NCBI GenBank assembly: GCA_002420185.1
Contig: DIHO01000004.1
Location: 84,842 to 148,841, forward strand
Length of the DNA stretch: 64,000 nucleotides
DNA from: Opitutales bacterium UBA5694
GTDB lineage: Bacteria > Verrucomicrobiota > Verrucomicrobiia > Opitutales > Opitutaceae
Direction of reading: 5' to 3'
Shown here: one piece after another, positions 1-8,315 of the stretch
How positions within the stretch are numbered: the first letter of the stretch is position 1
How the letters are laid out: each line of letters starts with the position of its first letter
Notes under the pieces: model-generated
Seen by the model: the letters and a program-made list of their open reading frames with translations, nothing else
Told to the model about the DNA's origin: nothing
Databases searched by the model: none
Made by a program: the position numbers and the translations under genes

Positions 1-273
1 TCTCTAGGGATGAACAAACGCAAGAGTAGGACCGTATCCCTCGAAACTGGAATCCAGAATGGTCCTCTAGCATTCGCCATCATAACGCTGAGCTTCAGTG
101 CACAGGTATCAGGCGATATCCTATGGCCTGCATTACTCTACTCGTTTTTCATTGTGAATACATCTACTCTTGTTACGTACTTAATTCGTAAATACACTTT
201 TGAGGAATGGTTTCGCTTCGAGAATGAGACAGTCAAAGAAGAAATCTTTACATCAGGCTCGCTTAAATTGTAG
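1..273 (+). CDS. C-terminal part of a bile acid:sodium symporter (BASS) family transporter, truncated by window edge
   Basis: The reading frame is open from base 1 (codons for Ser-Leu-Gly precede the first ATG at 10), so the gene starts outside the window and only about 90 residues are seen. The stretch ETGIQNGPLAFAII resembles the conserved late helix of BASS transporters, where an E-T-G-x-Q-N motif lines the substrate site. Two hydrophobic segments follow (about residues 18-38 and 40-58 of the visible part), then a charged cytoplasmic tail. Members of this family carry bile acids, pyruvate, pantoate or other organic anions with sodium; the substrate cannot be told from this fragment. A 66-base gap separates it from the DoxX-like gene on the same strand. 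Confidence 0.7.
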   Translation, partial: SLGMNKRKSRTVSLETGIQNGPLAFAIITLSFSAQVSGDILWPALLYSFFIVNTSTLVTYLIRKYTFEEWFRFENETVKEEIFTSGSLKL

Positions 274-339
274 AACCACCACCCTTTTCACCTTGCCCTA
301 TTCGAAGCACTAACCCAATCCTCAATCAATCCCGCTAAA

Positions 340-795
340 ATGCCAAAGAATTCCAATCAACGAAATGGATCCCTTCTCTATTGGTCGGCTGAAACCTGGG
401 CGTTTCTCTCATTAAGACTTTTCCTTGCTCTAAGGTTTATCACTGCTGGTCTTGGAAAGTTTGATAACGACGGCTATTCCTTTTCGAATCTTTATAGTGG
501 ATGGGTCGTCAATCAACTCAGTACATTCGGATCGAAAACCAATCTCCCCGCTTTTTTGTACTCACCTTACCTCCACTCCTTAGCATTCGTTGAGATCGTA
601 CTGGGATTTTTGCTCCTGGCAGGTGTGAAAACAAAATACACGCTGGCCCTAATTAGCCTAACATACGTCTCCCTCGGATACGGCCTCATGCTTCTCGGAA
701 ACCCGAATTCTATTGGAACGATCGGGATCTACATTCTATTGACATCGGCCGCGCTCTACTTTGTTCGACACAACAAGTTCGAACTACTACGTTAG
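340..795 (+). CDS. DoxX-like / TQO-small-subunit-like integral membrane protein
   Basis: This 151-residue protein has four predicted membrane segments, at about residues 22-38, 80-95, 101-120 and 125-142. The segment RLFLALRFITAGLGKF resembles the start of DoxX/DoxD-type proteins, where an arginine-rich first helix is followed by a short Gly-Lys-Phe turn. DoxD is a subunit of thiosulfate:quinone oxidoreductase in archaea; most bacterial DoxX relatives have no fixed role, and none is proposed here. The ATG at 340 is the only reasonable start. It lies 66 bases after the BASS-type gene and could share its transcript. It converges with the acyl-CoA ligase, 16 bases away. Confidence 0.6.
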   Translation: MPKNSNQRNGSLLYWSAETWAFLSLRLFLALRFITAGLGKFDNDGYSFSNLYSGWVVNQLSTFGSKTNLPAFLYSPYLHSLAFVEIVLGFLLLAGVKTKYTLALISLTYVSLGYGLMLLGNPNSIGTIGIYILLTSAALYFVRHNKFELLR

Positions 796-811
796 CAGCC
801 GTTTGTTTCAA

Positions 812-2719
812 TCAATGAAACAGTCCCGAGATAACACTACCATACCGTTTTTCTACAACATGACGCTTTATTTTGAAAGTGTTTGTAAGTTCGTCTCCGA
901 TTTCAAACGCTTTGGGTAATAGAGCAATCTCTTGGATATTCTCAAAAGCCTTAAATCCATTCTCCCTTGAAATTAGCCGTCGGATATCTGCGGCGATCTG
1001 GTCGCGAATGTCCACTTTGTCCGAAAGTTCTGCCACCGATTCCGCTTGGAAAACTTCAATGGAAGGAACCACCAATGCTCCCAACTGTTTCTGGTCCTGT
1101 CCGACAACCATGCATTGGTCTACCAAAGGCGACTCACAAATCTTCGACTCAATCGGAATTGGCTCTATGTTCTCCCCATTTAGCAAGACGATCGTGTCTT
1201 TTGATCGCCCAACTATTTTAAGGCAATCATTGTTCGTTAAAATCCCGATATCACCCGTATTAAACCATCCATCTTTGAGCACCTTTTCTGTCGCATCCGG
1301 GCTCTTGTAATACCCCTTCATTACTTGGGGACCCCTGACATGGATCTCCCCCTTCAGTCCTCTGCCTTCATTTTGATCCAAAGGATTCGGATACAGAATA
1401 TCGCCTGTATTCAGGTCCAATATACGCACCTCGGTATCTTTATAAAGTGGTCCTACCGTACCGATGACAAGCTTTTGAGTCGTGCGAACCGCTATCACGG
1501 GAGATGTTTCAGTCAAACCGTAACCTTCTTGCACCGGAATACCAATGTAGTTGAAGAACTCATCTACATGCGGTTGGAGTGCTCCTCCTCCGGAAACCGT
1601 GCCCTTGAAGCTGCCCCCTACGATTTGCCTGAGCTTTTCCAATACGACTGCGTTCAATGCAATATACGGAGCCAAAAAGAAAATCGCTCGCAGAGCATGG
1701 AGACATCCAAGACCAGCAGACTCAAATAGGTTCCTTCCCTTCAAATCTATCTTCTTCCCCTGCAAAAAAAACACCGATCCTTTGACCATGCGTGAGCAGA
1801 AATAGGCCGTATGGAACAGGCCTCGGCGGATCCAATGGGATTCGCGAATATTCTTTAAAATCCGGAGGTACAAGTTTTCCCACAAACGTGGAGCGGACGC
1901 CATCATGGTCGGCTTAACGGTCTTCAAATCATCCGCAAGGCTTCGTAAGCTCGTGTAATAGGTACAGCAACCATTGCTGATCGCAATCATTTGAAAGATC
2001 CGCTCATAACTGTGCCATACAGGCAATATCGACAATAGTCTGTCGTTGACTCCAATCGTAAATGGGAGGCTTTCAACCTGAGAAATCATATTCGCATGGG
2101 AAAGCATGACCCCTTTAGGCGTTCCCGTAGTGCCTGACGTATAAATGAGAGTAAACAAGTCTTCCGAATCAATCGCATTCATTCGCTCCTCAATCTGTCG
2201 GTCTCCCTTTTCTCTAAGTTCTCTTCCTCGCTCAATAAGTCCTTTCAAATTCAATACGCCTTCAATTGGGGGACACTGAGAATCCATCGATACCAGTTGC
2301 CGCACTTTCTCTAGCTTCGGCATTAGTGCAATCACCCGATCCAAGAGGCATTTGTTCTCGACAAACACGACTTCACTATCAGAGTGATTTATAATGTATT
2401 CAATTTCCTGAGTTGTCACATCAGTACCTCTTGGTACGTCTGCGGCCCCCGCAAGCAGGATCCCGTAGTCTGCAATATTCCATTCTACACGATTGTCGGA
2501 TAAAAGGGTGACATGATCACGTGCCTCCACACCCAGCTCAATTAGTGCAGTGCCTAGAAATAATCCGTAGTCGTACAAATCACTATAGCTAACGGGCTGA
2601 AACACACAACTTTTGAGTCGCTTTGCGAAGGCTGGAAGCTCTCCATAGCGTTCCGCTGCGAGCTTGTACATTTCTGCGATCGAACGTCCAGTGACGCCTT
2701 TTTGTGCTGAGGTAGACAT
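812..2719 (-). CDS. fadD: Long-chain fatty acid-CoA ligase (AMP-forming)
   Basis: Acyl-adenylate-forming enzyme that activates fatty acids with ATP and CoA for degradation or lipid synthesis. The AMP-binding signature YTSGTTGTPKG is followed by VMLSHAN. Later motifs are EGYGLTETSPVI (adenine-binding region) and GWFNTGDIG (hinge region with the ribose-binding Asp). The long form with an inserted helical region (about residues 310-370) resembles the long-chain acyl-CoA synthetase (FAA1/ACSL) type rather than short-chain ligases. The frame is open up to 2794, but the first 25 residues of that longer form are low-complexity Ser/Gly, so the ATG at 2719 (MSTSAQKG, about 635 residues) is preferred. 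It is divergent from the ABC-F gene and has no obvious operon partners. The symbol is a family label; substrate length is not proven. Confidence 0.85.
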   Translation of the reverse strand: MSTSAQKGVTGRSIAEMYKLAAERYGELPAFAKRLKSCVFQPVSYSDLYDYGLFLGTALIELGVEARDHVTLLSDNRVEWNIADYGILLAGAADVPRGTDVTTQEIEYIINHSDSEVVFVENKCLLDRVIALMPKLEKVRQLVSMDSQCPPIEGVLNLKGLIERGRELREKGDRQIEERMNAIDSEDLFTLIYTSGTTGTPKGVMLSHANMISQVESLPFTIGVNDRLLSILPVWHSYERIFQMIAISNGCCTYYTSLRSLADDLKTVKPTMMASAPRLWENLYLRILKNIRESHWIRRGLFHTAYFCSRMVKGSVFFLQGKKIDLKGRNLFESAGLGCLHALRAIFFLAPYIALNAVVLEKLRQIVGGSFKGTVSGGGALQPHVDEFFNYIGIPVQEGYGLTETSPVIAVRTTQKLVIGTVGPLYKDTEVRILDLNTGDILYPNPLDQNEGRGLKGEIHVRGPQVMKGYYKSPDATEKVLKDGWFNTGDIGILTNNDCLKIVGRSKDTIVLLNGENIEPIPIESKICESPLVDQCMVVGQDQKQLGALVVPSIEVFQAESVAELSDKVDIRDQIAADIRRLISRENGFKAFENIQEIALLPKAFEIGDELTNTFKIKRHVVEKRYGSVISGLFH

Positions 2720-2923
2720 AGAGGTAACAATTCCGGTTGAACCTCTAGAAGTGATGGAGCTTTTAGACCCTTTCAAGCTTAAGATATGCCGCAAACGCGT
2801 GAGGCGTACCGGGTCAAAAAAAATTGCGGATAATTCTCCCCAGCTCTACGGAGGGAGAGAATCGAATTTTAAAGAAGGGTTGAATTGCAATTCTAACGCT
2901 GTCCTTTCAAGTGTCAGACAGAT

Positions 2924-4774
2924 ATGCCAGTTCTTAGTTTAACCGACGTTACAATCAGCTTCAGCGGTCCCCCCGTACTGGACAATGTGTCCCTACACAT
3001 CGACAAGGGAGAACGCGTTTGCGTGATCGGAAGAAACGGCTCCGGCAAATCTACCCTTTTAAAAACTATAGGCGGTGTCTATAGCCCAAGTGCTGGTTCC
3101 ATCACCTTTCCCGAAGGTGGCCAAGCGGCCATCCTTCAACAAGAGATCCCGCAAATCGCAGACTGTAAGGTCTTTGATGTGATCGCCAGTGGGTTCGGGG
3201 CCCAAGGCAAAGACCTGTCGCGAATCCGGAATGGCGAAACTGTTGTTGAGCTCGACCTGGATGCCCAATGGAAGATGGAACAAAGAGTCGAACGACTAGG
3301 TGAGGATTTAGGGCTGTGTTTGGACACAACTTTTCAATCCCTTTCAGGTGGTATGAAACGGCGTGCTCTCTTGGGTAGGGTACTTTCAGTCAAACCTTCT
3401 GTCTTAGCCCTAGACGAGCCGACAAACCACATGGACATCGACTCAATTCTTTGGCTGGAGAACTATCTCTTGAAAAGTGCCCTATCCCTGATTTTCGTGA
3501 CACATGACCGTTCATTTATACGCAAGCTCTCAACCCGGATCGTTGAAGTGGATCTCGCGAAGCTGAACAGCTTTCGTTGCGACTATGAAACATACTTGAG
3601 TCGAAAAGCTGACCTTCTCGAAGCAGAAGCTAAAAACCAAAGTGCGTTCGACAAAAAGCTCTCCAAGGAGGAAGCCTGGCTTAGGAGAGGGATTAAGGCA
3701 CGGCGAACTCGAAACGAAGGTCGGGTCAGAGCGCTTAAACAGCTTCGCAAAGATCGAGCCGCGAGGAAGAGTCGTGCGGGCAAGGCGAGCGGTTCCATGC
3801 AAAACGCTACTCAATCGGGACGAAAAGTCATTTCCGCAGAAAATGTGTCAGTAAGTCTTTCCGGGGTTTCAATTCTTAGACCCTTCTCAATAGAAATCAT
3901 GAGAGGAGACCGGATCGGTATCATCGGCCCCAACGGATCTGGCAAAACTACTCTCATCCGCACTTTGCTTGGGGAGATCGATCCTAAATCTGGAACCATT
4001 GAGCACGGTACCAAAGTTCATGTCGCCTATTTCGATCAACTCAGAGAACAGCTCAATGATGACGCCACGGTTTTCGACAATATAGCGGACGGGAATGAGT
4101 CCCTAACGATCGATGGTCGTAGTCGGCATGTAATTACCTATTTGCAAGATTTCCTATTCAACCCTGAAAGGGCTCGTGTGCCGATCAAGACCCTTTCTGG
4201 GGGCGAAAGAAACCGCTTACTCCTAGCAAAGCTGTTCACCAAGCCCACAAATCTTTTTGTCCTTGATGAACCAACCAACGATCTGGACACGGAGACGCTG
4301 GAGTTGCTCGAAGAAAAAATCATGGAATTTCCAGGGACGCTTCTTCTCGTCAGCCACGACCGCTCCTTCCTTGAAAATACCGTTACTAGTTTGATTGTCA
4401 CCGACTCCACAGGACGCGTCGAGGAGCACAATGGCGGGTACGAAGATTGGCTAACAAAATGCCAAAGGCTCTCCGAACGATCCGCTGTTCCGAAAAAGCA
4501 AACTCGAAGCGACTGGAAGAAACGACCTCCCAAATTTTCTAAGAAGGACCAACAAGAACTCGATGCTATCCCTGAGATGATCGACGCTATTGACAAAAGA
4601 CGAGCCCAACTTGCTCATCAGTTGGCAGATCCACAAAACTATAAAAACGATCCAACCTACGCAGAAAAATCAAAGAGAGAACTCGTAGAGCTCGACGTGG
4701 AATCCGATCGAATATTCGCTCGATGGGAAAAACTAGAAATCATAAAAGAGTCGATCGAAAAAGGCGGAAACTAA
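2924..4774 (+). CDS. uup: ABC-F family ATPase, Uup type
   Basis: Soluble duplicated ATPase of the ABC-F family, which binds ribosomes or nucleic acids instead of transporting. Two full nucleotide-binding domains are visible. The first has Walker A GRNGSGKST (about residues 37-45), signature LSGGMKRR and Walker B LALDEPTNH. The second has Walker A GPNGSGKTT, signature LSGGERNR and Walker B FVLDEPTND. The charged linker between them is rich in Arg/Lys (about residues 225-290). The C-terminal 80 residues are a lysine- and glutamate-rich coiled coil, the extension that separates Uup from EttA. Length (616) is normal for Uup, which acts in ribosome quality and in limiting precise transposon excision in E. 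coli. It is divergent from the acyl-CoA ligase. Confidence 0.9.
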   Translation: MPVLSLTDVTISFSGPPVLDNVSLHIDKGERVCVIGRNGSGKSTLLKTIGGVYSPSAGSITFPEGGQAAILQQEIPQIADCKVFDVIASGFGAQGKDLSRIRNGETVVELDLDAQWKMEQRVERLGEDLGLCLDTTFQSLSGGMKRRALLGRVLSVKPSVLALDEPTNHMDIDSILWLENYLLKSALSLIFVTHDRSFIRKLSTRIVEVDLAKLNSFRCDYETYLSRKADLLEAEAKNQSAFDKKLSKEEAWLRRGIKARRTRNEGRVRALKQLRKDRAARKSRAGKASGSMQNATQSGRKVISAENVSVSLSGVSILRPFSIEIMRGDRIGIIGPNGSGKTTLIRTLLGEIDPKSGTIEHGTKVHVAYFDQLREQLNDDATVFDNIADGNESLTIDGRSRHVITYLQDFLFNPERARVPIKTLSGGERNRLLLAKLFTKPTNLFVLDEPTNDLDTETLELLEEKIMEFPGTLLLVSHDRSFLENTVTSLIVTDSTGRVEEHNGGYEDWLTKCQRLSERSAVPKKQTRSDWKKRPPKFSKKDQQELDAIPEMIDAIDKRRAQLAHQLADPQNYKNDPTYAEKSKRELVELDVESDRIFARWEKLEIIKESIEKGGN

Positions 4775-4851
4775 AAGGTGTATTGCGATTTTCCATTCTT
4801 CAGTTTTGTAAGCCATTCTACCTTTCAAGGTGCCGCTTTTCCTAACCGTAC

Positions 4852-5250
4852 TCATTGGTTCACTAAAAATTGGCACCTGTTGGGGATAAGGTCAGTAGGT
4901 CTTTTTAAAGCGGCCTGAACTTGATCTGAGACCTCAGACTTTTCCATCGATCTCGCAAACATATTGGATTCATTCAAGGCCCGATCATCCTGGCTTACCA
5001 GCGACTCTCTTTTTCTTCGCCATCCGTTTTGCCTAACATAGTCCAGAGCGGCCCATCTAACACTCCCCAAAAGCAGTGATATCGTATTTTCTTCATCAAG
5101 ATGGTTGGACTTCTGATACCGCTGGGAGGTGCGCTAGACGATGTCCCTCGCATCGGCATGGTTGGGCACAAACTGTCTGGCAAATAGCAATATCTTTGAT
5201 CTGTATTGGCCGAGAATAGTCTTCGAATCAGCTGTTTCGAAATTTTCCAC
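4852..5250 (-). pseudogene. Decayed ECF-type RNA polymerase sigma factor
   Basis: One minus-strand frame, read from a possible GTG at 5250, gives a recognisable sigma-70 region 2. FARQFVPNHADARDIV is followed by an in-frame TAG at 5125-5127, where relatives have a glutamine (a one-base CAG to TAG change). The same frame continues RTSQRYQK, then SVRWAALDYVRQNGWRRKRE, the -10-binding/DNA-melting part. It continues to SDQVQAALKRP and then loses similarity where region 4, the -35-binding helix-turn-helix, should begin; it ends at 4852. The protein is therefore both nonsense-interrupted and missing its promoter-recognition domain. The family match was recognised by eye. The rest of the intergenic stretch (4775-4851 and 5251-5408) shows nothing else. 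Confidence 0.7.
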
Positions 5251-5408
5251 GGAAATTGTCGTCTACTGACCTCTGCAAAATAGTCGTTACCAGTCGTTAA
5301 TCTCGCCTAAAAAACGTTACTTTTTTCCTCCCTGAAGCTGTTGATACTCTAGATCAGAGCGACCAGCAAAGTTTACTCCACTTTGAATGAATTCTCAACT
5401 AGCAATCG

Positions 5409-6257
5409 CTAGAACTGCCCGGTTTCCAACATGACCAGTGTGCAGGCTTCCTCGGTCAATATCCCCGCAGCCTCGAACTGTCGCTTGCTTTCCATCGACT
5501 CTGTGCCGGGATTGAATATAACCCTCTTTGGTTTCGCTACGACCAGTTCGGGTATAACTTGCAACTGCCGATGGGGAGACAGATAGAGGGTGAGTGTGTC
5601 CAACGGTTCCCAATAATCAGCTATTTTACGCAGACATGGGACTCCCAAGATCACTCCGTCTCTTTGGGATACAGGGACAACCGAATGACCAAGATCCATC
5701 AATTTAATTTGGGCCCGGTTGGAGTATCGATCTGGCTTTGAACTAGCTCCGATAATCCCGACAGTCTTGCTTTGATCGAATGCAATCAGTCGCTCCACAC
5801 CGGTACTATCAATTCGCTCGAGCTGTTCCCTCGCTAGGCGATTGCCAATTCGAATATCTGGCCGGATCTCGTTTAATGGTGCCAAAACAAATGCTCTCTC
5901 CAACATCGATGGGTGTGGAACCTTGAGGCTTGCATCTTCAATCTCCAGATCGCCAAAAAGGAGAATGTCTAAATCTAGAGTCCTTGGGCCCCAACGCTCA
6001 TTGCGCAATCTCCCACAATCTTTCTCAATTCGAAGCAAAAGAGAGAGCAAACCATAAGGATCTAGAGACGTCTCCATACGCAGTACTGCATTGAAGTACT
6101 TTTTCTGAGAAACCGGACCCACAGGATCTGTTTTATAAATGAAGGAGACCGCCGTAACGCTAACTTCTTCAGAATTTGAAAGACCGTTAATAGCGTATTT
6201 CAGGAAACCCGCACGGTCTCCCATATTGCTTCCGATCCCTATGTAGGCTTCAACCAT
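5409..6257 (-). CDS. folK: HPPK (FolK) fused to a C-terminal CoA-binding (YccU-like) domain
   Basis: The N-terminal half (about residues 1-150) is 6-hydroxymethyl-7,8-dihydropterin pyrophosphokinase, which transfers pyrophosphate from ATP to the pterin just before FolP acts. It shows IGIGSNMGDR, the GPRTLDLDILLFGD signature and VPHPSMLERAFVLAPL. The C-terminal 125 residues are a separate Rossmann-like CoA-binding domain: VGIIGASSKPDRYSNRA, the central GVPCLRKIADYWEP and a late VIFNPGTES. This resembles stand-alone YccU/CoA_binding proteins. The fusion is continuous, with no stop or frameshift. ATG 6257 is chosen over an earlier in-frame start at 6284 because a GAGG sits seven bases before it and translation begins directly at the HPPK fold. 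It overlaps the folB stop by 8 bases and is last in the folate operon. Confidence 0.88.
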   Translation of the reverse strand: MVEAYIGIGSNMGDRAGFLKYAINGLSNSEEVSVTAVSFIYKTDPVGPVSQKKYFNAVLRMETSLDPYGLLSLLLRIEKDCGRLRNERWGPRTLDLDILLFGDLEIEDASLKVPHPSMLERAFVLAPLNEIRPDIRIGNRLAREQLERIDSTGVERLIAFDQSKTVGIIGASSKPDRYSNRAQIKLMDLGHSVVPVSQRDGVILGVPCLRKIADYWEPLDTLTLYLSPHRQLQVIPELVVAKPKRVIFNPGTESMESKRQFEAAGILTEEACTLVMLETGQF

Positions 6258-6615
6258 CTCTTGTCCTCGATATTTCGATACCAAAAGAATCGAAACTTCC
6301 AGACACAGGGGCGTCGGGCTTCAGAACCTCAATCGTCACCGACTGAGCAATTGCAAATCGCTGAAATAATCGGCAAACAAGCTCTTCCGCAAAGCTCTCG
6401 ATCAAATCACAATCTGATTCCTGCATTAATGAGTCACAAAGATCAAACACAGAGGAATAGTCTATAGTATCTTCAAGCTGATCACTTAGCCCTGCTGGCT
6501 TCAGGTCAGCTCCGATCTCGATTGAAATCCAATAACGCTGGGACCCGGATTTCTCCTCCTCCATTACGCCTATCGATCCCCAGAGCTCGATGCGATTCAG
6601 CTTAATCTTGTCCAT
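6250..6615 (-). CDS. folB: Dihydroneopterin aldolase
   Basis: This 121-residue protein cleaves 7,8-dihydroneopterin to 6-hydroxymethyl-7,8-dihydropterin and glycolaldehyde. The T-fold is indicated by the N-terminal strand IKLNRIELWGSIGVMEEE, the central DTIDYSSVFDLC and ESFAEELVCRLF segments, and the C-terminal VTIEVLKPDAPVSGSFDSFGIEI, with the Lys-Pro that sits at the active site. Its length matches the family. It starts immediately after the folP stop and its end overlaps the downstream folK start, so translation is probably coupled through all three genes. Confidence 0.9.
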   Translation of the reverse strand: MDKIKLNRIELWGSIGVMEEEKSGSQRYWISIEIGADLKPAGLSDQLEDTIDYSSVFDLCDSLMQESDCDLIESFAEELVCRLFQRFAIAQSVTIEVLKPDAPVSGSFDSFGIEISRTRDG

Positions 6616-7476
6616 TCATTTCTTTCTAATCATATCTATCATTCGCACCGCTCTGACATTTTCTCTTACATCGTGAACACGAACAAAATCGACCCCAAAT
6701 GCGGCGGCAAATGCGGACGTTGCAAGCGTGGTTTCAAGTCTATCTTTTAAACTGAGATTCATAGGAACCCCAGTAATTCGTTTCCTTGAGGCCCCTATCA
6801 TCAATGGGAACCCAAATGCCCTCAATTCTGATATTCCACGTAATATCTCCATATCCTGATCTCGAGTATCCGTAAATCCGATACCGGGATCCAAAATTAT
6901 TCGATCTTCTCCAACACCCGCTTTTTCCGCCCGCAATATTGATTCTTCCCAGAAACGCTTAATCGAATCGAGAACGCTCTTACTCCGCCAACCGAGTCTA
7001 GCATTGTGCATCAATATGCAACTCGCTTTATGCTCGGCAACAAGACCCGCCATCTCTGGGTCGCGGGCAAAACCCCAAACATCGTTCACAATGCCAGCCC
7101 CCGCAACCAGGGAGGCACGAGCAACATCTATCTTGGTCGTATCGATAGAAATGGGCGGAAAAGACTCCTGACTAGACAAAGCGACTATAACAGGAACCAC
7201 ACGTGAAATTTCTTCATCGATGCTGACTTCCTCATAGCCGGGTCGCGTAGACTCACCTCCGATGTCCACAATATCGGCTCCCTGGTCCGCCAAGTCTTTC
7301 CCCTTCAAAACAGCCAATTCAACGTCTGCATACTCCCCTCCATCTGCAAAGCTATCAGGGGTCACGTTCAAAATACCAACAACGCCAGTCTGCTCACCAA
7401 TCGACCATGAACCTTCCCCCAACTTGAGTTTAGTTGAATCCAAAGGTATTCTATTCTCCTTCTTTTCCCCCATCAT
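6616..7476 (-). CDS. folP: Dihydropteroate synthase
   Basis: Condenses 6-hydroxymethyl-7,8-dihydropterin pyrophosphate with p-aminobenzoate to give dihydropteroate; this is the sulfonamide target. The two family signatures are clear: GILNVTPDSFADGG near residue 33 and DIGGESTRPG near residue 72. Later TIM-barrel motifs are ISIDTTK, INDVWGF-like IVNDVWGFA, DPGIGF, and GASRKR near the C-terminus, with the phosphate- and pABA-binding Ser-Arg-Lys. Length 286 is typical. The start overlaps the pabC stop (ATGA). The product feeds dihydrofolate synthase (FolC), which is not in the window. Confidence 0.94.
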   Translation of the reverse strand: MMGEKKENRIPLDSTKLKLGEGSWSIGEQTGVVGILNVTPDSFADGGEYADVELAVLKGKDLADQGADIVDIGGESTRPGYEEVSIDEEISRVVPVIVALSSQESFPPISIDTTKIDVARASLVAGAGIVNDVWGFARDPEMAGLVAEHKASCILMHNARLGWRSKSVLDSIKRFWEESILRAEKAGVGEDRIILDPGIGFTDTRDQDMEILRGISELRAFGFPLMIGASRKRITGVPMNLSLKDRLETTLATSAFAAAFGVDFVRVHDVRENVRAVRMIDMIRKK

Positions 7477-8315
7477 TTTCCGAATACATTTAAACTCGCG
7501 ATTTCCGCAAACCGCAATTTTTCGGCTAACGAAACAACCAATTTTGATCCGACCGTTGCGAAAGTCTTGGAATAATCTGCTTGGATTTCTGAAACACTCA
7601 CCAACCCGCTGCCTGAACTGGTCACAAATGCTTCATCTGCTCGTACGCATTCCTCAGGAAGAATATTGCCTTCCTCAACCCTGAGGCCTTGTTCGCGGGC
7701 AATACTTAAAATCTGTCCCCGTACCACTCCGCTCAGTAACCCACATTCGTCTGAGGGGGTTTTTAGAAGACCATCTTTGACAACAAAGATGTTCGCTGTT
7801 GCGCATTCTGTAACGTAACCCGCTTCATTGGTAAATAGACACTCGTCAAACCCGTGTTCTTCGGCCCGTCTTTTCTCGATCAAGTTTTCCATATAATTGA
7901 GCGTCTTGTTATTCGTAGTGAATGCCTGCGATGACTTGATGACTGAAGAAAGCCTTAAACGAATTGCTCTTTGAGAGCTCGGATCCGTAGAGTCTCTTAA
8001 AAAAAGCACACAACTATCTTGTCGATCGGTCCTAGTTAGAACGATTTTGAAGATTCCATTCCAAACGCCATTGACTTCAAAGAGAGTCTTTATCTGCCTG
8101 AATATCTCGTCTCCTGAAAACGGCAACTTCATAGAGATCGCATCTGCGCTTCTTTTTAGGCGGTCTAAATGCTCATTTAAAAAACAAGGCTTTCGATCTT
8201 GAAACTTGATCGTTTCAAATAGACCAAAGCCATATGAAAATCCTTCACTCCTGACCCCCAAAACAACTTTATCGCTTTCTACGAGTTCCCCATTAAGCAC
8301 TATCTTATCTCGCAT
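7473..8315 (-). CDS. pabC: Aminodeoxychorismate lyase (class IV PLP aminotransferase fold)
   Basis: Fold-type IV PLP enzyme that should release pyruvate from 4-amino-4-deoxychorismate to give p-aminobenzoate. Visible motifs are GFSYGFGLFETI near the N-terminus, the catalytic lysine region NNKTLNYMENL, LFTNEAGYVTECATANIF, which binds the PLP phosphate, and LLSGVVRGQILSIA. D-amino acid and branched-chain aminotransferases share this fold, so sequence alone does not settle activity. Its position between pabB and folP makes the lyase assignment strong. It overlaps the pabB end by 11 bases and the folP start by 4. Confidence 0.88.
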   Translation of the reverse strand: MRDKIVLNGELVESDKVVLGVRSEGFSYGFGLFETIKFQDRKPCFLNEHLDRLKRSADAISMKLPFSGDEIFRQIKTLFEVNGVWNGIFKIVLTRTDRQDSCVLFLRDSTDPSSQRAIRLRLSSVIKSSQAFTTNNKTLNYMENLIEKRRAEEHGFDECLFTNEAGYVTECATANIFVVKDGLLKTPSDECGLLSGVVRGQILSIAREQGLRVEEGNILPEECVRADEAFVTSSGSGLVSVSEIQADYSKTFATVGSKLVVSLAEKLRFAEIASLNVFGK

